DNA of 36,947 nucleotides from Terrimicrobiaceae bacterium (GTDB lineage Bacteria > Verrucomicrobiota > Verrucomicrobiia > Chthoniobacterales > JAATET01): assembly GCA_028713285.1 (NCBI GenBank), contig JAQTOP010000027.1:1-36947 (forward strand). The letters are read 5' to 3'. Every line of letters starts with the position of its first letter. The first letter of the stretch is position 1. Positions 34,331 to 36,947 of the stretch are shown in pieces. The notes below the pieces were generated by a model. That model was not told the origin of the DNA and ran no database searches. It worked only from the letters and a program-made list of their open reading frames with translations. The position numbers were made by a program, and so were the translations under genes.

Positions 34331-35781
34331 GGCTTCAGATTCGATTCGCTGCCCACGCCGTAGCGGCTAAGAATGCGGGAGCGCGCGGCGGCGACGGCCT
34401 TCGCCTCCAGCACGAGCGGGCGGCTGGCGCCGACGAACTCGATCACATAGGTCTCGGCGGGGCTGGCGAAGGCGGCGGCGACGTCGTCGAGCGTCTTGAT
34501 TTTTTGTCCATTGATCGTATCGACCATCGCCTGCCGGAACTCGTCGGCATAGGCGTTCACCGGATCGGAGAGGACGTTGCTCAGGATGACGATCTCGGGG
34601 CGTTCCTTGTAGAGATTGTCCTCAAGGAAGTGGTCGAAATAGTAGCGGGTGCGCGAGTTCTTGAGCGGCGTGTCGTTTACGAAGTTCTGGTCCAGCGGTT
34701 GGAACAGGAGGCCGCCGAAGAGCACGTAGCGCGGCTTCACGTCGTAGGCGTTTGCGAAGAGGTTGAATGGAAACGGCTCGGTGAGCGGAACGACGAGCTT
34801 GAGCGGTTTTCCGTCGCGGATGATTTTGAGCGTGGCCTTTTCGCCTTTGAATTTCCGCTCGATCACCTCCGCCAGCTCGACATCGCTTCCATCGATCTGG
34901 ACGGAGCCATCGCTCGCGACGGCATGCCCGTCGATGGCGAGAATCACGTCGCCCGGCTTTACGATGCCTGCCGAGGAGCCGCCGCCAAAGACCGTGCTGA
35001 CGGTTACGCCCTGGCCGTCGTCCGGCAGGCCGAGCGCGTGCCGGGCGGCGGGGTTGTAGAGCGGAAACCAGGTGAGGGCGAGATCGACGTAGTGGTCGTA
35101 ATGGCCGTCCTCGATGTCCTTGAGGAAGCGTTTGATGACGGACGTGGGGATCATGTAGCCGGTGTTCTGCGCGACGTCGCCGCTGTAGCCCTGGAAGGCG
35201 ACGCCCACGACGGCGCCGTCCTGCACGACGGGGCCGCCGCTGTTGCCGGGATTGATCGCGGCGTCGATCTGGATGACGAGATGCGAATCGGCGCCGGAGT
35301 GGCTGTAGTCCTGGAAATCGACCCGGGAGACGATGCCCCGCGTGACGGAGGCACGGTCGCCGCCGATCGGGTAGCCATAGACCATCACGGTCGATTCGAT
35401 CTCGGGGATGCCGTTGAACTCCAGAGGCCGCATGGACTTGAAGAAATCGAGGTTCAGCGGCTGGAGGATGGCGAGGTCGGAGTCGTGGGCGATGAACTTG
35501 ATCTTTGCCGCGTAGCGGTTCGGGTCGCCCTCGCGTGTAATCCAGATCATGCGCGCGTTGCTGACGACGTGGGCGTTCGTCAGGATGCGGTCGCCTGCGA
35601 TGACGAATCCCGCGCCGATGCCCTGGCCGATGACGCCGGTGTTCCAGGGCGTCGTGTAGTCGGGATCCTGCGAGACGGTCTGGATGCGGACGAGCGACTT
35701 GCGGATGAGATCGGGCGACGCGATACCGACGATGGGCGACAGCAGGGCGAGCAGGAGCAATGGGCGCAGGAAATGACTCAT
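34327..35781 (-). CDS. Deg/HtrA-like serine protease with PDZ domains (Deg9-like)
   Basis: A 484-residue exported serine protease. A signal peptide covers residues 1-22. The catalytic triad is intact: His71 (T-N-A-H-V-V), Asp102 (H-D-S-D-L-A-I-L) and Ser181 (G-N-S-G-G-P). A PDZ domain follows (A-G-I-V-K-P-G-D-V-I-L-A-I-D-G near 273-287). The C-terminal region, with P-R-Y-V-L-F-G-G-L-L-F-Q-P-L, is typical of plant Deg9/Deg10-like proteases and of bacterial relatives. It leads a two-gene unit with its degenerate paralogue, so a mixed oligomer is likely. Probably degrades or guards misfolded envelope proteins. Confidence 0.92.
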   Translation of the reverse strand: MSHFLRPLLLLALLSPIVGIASPDLIRKSLVRIQTVSQDPDYTTPWNTGVIGQGIGAGFVIAGDRILTNAHVVSNARMIWITREGDPNRYAAKIKFIAHDSDLAILQPLNLDFFKSMRPLEFNGIPEIESTVMVYGYPIGGDRASVTRGIVSRVDFQDYSHSGADSHLVIQIDAAINPGNSGGPVVQDGAVVGVAFQGYSGDVAQNTGYMIPTSVIKRFLKDIEDGHYDHYVDLALTWFPLYNPAARHALGLPDDGQGVTVSTVFGGGSSAGIVKPGDVILAIDGHAVASDGSVQIDGSDVELAEVIERKFKGEKATLKIIRDGKPLKLVVPLTEPFPFNLFANAYDVKPRYVLFGGLLFQPLDQNFVNDTPLKNSRTRYYFDHFLEDNLYKERPEIVILSNVLSDPVNAYADEFRQAMVDTINGQKIKTLDDVAAAFASPAETYVIEFVGASRPLVLEAKAVAAARSRILSRYGVGSESNLKP

Positions 35782-35831
35782 GAAAAAATCTGGGCTCCGG
35801 CGCGCTGGATCACTGGTCCTTTTGATGCGAA

Positions 35832-36596
35832 TTAGAACGAGTCGAGCCCGCCGAACCGATCGACGCGGAACGTATTGCTGCGCTGCTTCTTCGCGGCTTC
35901 CTGCACCGGATCACGCTCGGGGCGAGTGGGGCGTCCCGCTCCGAGGTTCGCGCTGCCTCCGCTCGGCGGGCCGAAGAAGCGGGGGTCATTGAAAGTGTTG
36001 ATCGCGATGAGCGCGCTGCGGCCCCCGCCCGCGAGTCTGCGGCGCGGGTTGATGAAGTCGGAGGGCGCGTAGTAGTTCGTGAAATCGTGGCGGAAGCCCG
36101 TCCGCGTCACCCCCATGGAGATGTTCTTGTGAATCTCGAAGTGCAGATGGGCGGGATACATGCCGCGATTCGTGCCCATCGTGCCAACCTGCTGTCCGCG
36201 AAGAACCTGCTGGCCTTCCTTGACAACGATGCGGTCGAGGTGGCCATAGAGTGAATCGACCGTCTTGAGGTCGCCACCCTCGAAGTAGATGTGGCGGATG
36301 ACGATGACGTTGCCCCAGCCGAGGCGGACGTCGCGAGCGAAGACGACGAGGCCGTTCGCGGTCGAGTAAATGGGGGAGCCGAGGTCGGTGTTGCCGCCGC
36401 CGATGCCGTTCCAATCCTCACCCAGGTGTCCGTTGGGCCGGAAGCCGCGCGCCTTGTAGTAGCCGTCGGCGTTCGGCTTGCCGACCGGGAAATCGAAGCC
36501 GTCGGCCACGCGGGTGCGGGCGACATTCGGATCGGGCGCGCCGACCAGCGTCGCGACTCCGACGCTGAGGGCGAGCCAGAACCAGGATTTGCGCAT
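35832..36596 (-). CDS. M23 family metallopeptidase (LytM-like), exported
   Basis: A 254-residue protein with an N-terminal signal peptide (1-19). The zinc motifs of M23 peptidoglycan endopeptidases are present: H-x-G-x-D at 57-61 (G-H-L-G-E-D) and H-x-H at 150-152 (A-H-L-H-F-E-I), plus Y-G-H-L near 118-121. The G-W-G-N-V-I-V-I-R-H strand typical of the fold precedes them. It likely cleaves peptide cross-links during wall growth or remodelling. The C-terminal 80 residues are Gly/Pro-rich and probably disordered. ATG at 36596 begins the signal peptide; 50 bases separate its stop from the Deg-like protease start. Confidence 0.9.
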   Translation of the reverse strand: MRKSWFWLALSVGVATLVGAPDPNVARTRVADGFDFPVGKPNADGYYKARGFRPNGHLGEDWNGIGGGNTDLGSPIYSTANGLVVFARDVRLGWGNVIVIRHIYFEGGDLKTVDSLYGHLDRIVVKEGQQVLRGQQVGTMGTNRGMYPAHLHFEIHKNISMGVTRTGFRHDFTNYYAPSDFINPRRRLAGGGRSALIAINTFNDPRFFGPPSGGSANLGAGRPTRPERDPVQEAAKKQRSNTFRVDRFGGLDSF

Positions 36597-36648
36597 AGCC
36601 CGCCAGCCTAAACGCAGGTGGATTGGCGCGCAAGTTTTTGGCCGGGGG

Positions 36649-36665
36649 CTGTCGGTCCTCGACAG
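36649..36665 (-). terminator. Hairpin after the partial gene, possible terminator
   Basis: CTGTCG at 36649-36654 and CGACAG at 36660-36665 form a perfect 6-base stem with a 5-base loop, four bases downstream of the stop of the partial minus-strand gene. No T-tract follows, so the call is weak. Confidence 0.3.
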
Positions 36666-36669
36666 TCTC

Positions 36670-36947
36670 TCATGCCGTCGGGTTGCCCTGCGGAGAAATC
36701 TGGACGACGGGCAGCGGGAAGCGCAGTTGCAACTCGTCATCGAGATGAATTTCGATGTGATGCAGGCCGAAGTGGTCGAACTTCACGCCGCCAAAGACAT
36801 GGACATTCGTCGCGTGCGACTCGAACTCATTCAGTCTGAATTCGACGCGGGATTCCGCGAGGATTTGCTCGTTTTCGGACGAAATAATGAGCGAGCGTTG
36901 AATGAACGTGCCCTCGCCGCCGCACCAGCGCGACCACAGGCAGAGCT
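36670..36947 (-). CDS. C-terminal part of a protein of unknown function (runs off the window)
   Basis: An open frame enters from beyond 36947 and ends at the TGA at 36670-36672. The visible 91 residues are beta-rich, with S-R-V-E-F-R-L-N-E-F-E, N-V-H-V-F-G-G-V-K-F, H-H-I-E-I-H-L-D-D-E-L and a final F-P-L-P-V-V-Q-I. The pattern of a beta-sandwich that carries a residue before a closing Pro-Leu-Pro strand resembles DUF6941-type proteins, but the match is weak and only from memory. The upstream part and its start are outside the window. Confidence 0.6.
   Translation of the reverse strand, partial: LCLWSRWCGGEGTFIQRSLIISSENEQILAESRVEFRLNEFESHATNVHVFGGVKFDHFGLHHIEIHLDDELQLRFPLPVVQISPQGNPTA

Noticed and set aside
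34294-35835. Plus-strand 513-codon frame opposite the Deg-like protease
   Set aside because: It is antisense to a gene with an intact catalytic triad and has no recognisable domain of its own.

Overview
The window is a high-GC bacterial chromosome segment with many short dispersed repeats and weak Shine-Dalgarno sites. Several features together suggest a Verrucomicrobiota member of the Spartobacteria/Chthoniobacter type: an LL-diaminopimelate aminotransferase, FolE2-based queuosine synthesis, secreted proteins with Pro/Thr-rich or Ig-like tails, and Deg9-like proteases. This placement is inferred from gene content only. No rRNA, tRNA, CRISPR array or intact transposase was found.

Layout. (1) 56-3446: queuosine-precursor genes, folE2 divergent from an FGGY kinase-queE-queD unit. 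(2) 3448-4401: a secreted protein of unknown function. (3) 4495-6599: a compact two-gene restriction-modification system (predicted N4-cytosine methylase plus PD-(D/E)XK nuclease) ending in a good terminator. (4) 6689-8585: LemA and two TPM-domain proteins. (5) 8635-10019: a translationally coupled pair of unknown helical proteins. (6) 10026-14245: an RND efflux pump and its adaptor. (7) 14369-16002: a small membrane protein, then a DUF1634/TauE-type transporter pair. (8) 16083-18464: a DUF4394 secreted protein and dapL. (9) 18554-25395: a six-gene type III-like restriction operon with extra parts. (10) 25415-25822: an hsdM remnant and a MITE-like inverted-repeat element. (11) 25820-28505: superoxide dismutase, a Tat-exported aldo/keto reductase and a membrane protein. 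(12) 28637-30048: two truncated glycoside hydrolases, head to head. (13) 30098-32783: a DUF1275 protein, a phosphoribosyltransferase and a DMT transporter with a histidine-rich tail. (14) 32807-36947: a Deg-like protease coupled to a degenerate paralogue, an M23 peptidase, and the end of another gene.

The most promising system is the 18554-25395 operon. Between a beta-class methylase (Mod) and a helicase-nuclease (Res) it carries a minimal nucleotidyltransferase and an 80-residue basic protein. Res has an extra C-terminal region with a HEPN-like R-N-x4-H motif and a DUF4926-like domain, and the next gene is DUF6883-like. The set looks like restriction combined with toxin/antitoxin-type modules. 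The neighbouring hsdM remnant, the MITE-like element and the second restriction system 12 kb away suggest a small defence-rich, rearranged region.

Translational coupling is common: ATGA or other 4-base overlaps join kinase/queE, methylase/nuclease, the 8635/9324 pair, adaptor/RND pump, DUF1634/TauE and the two Deg-like proteins.
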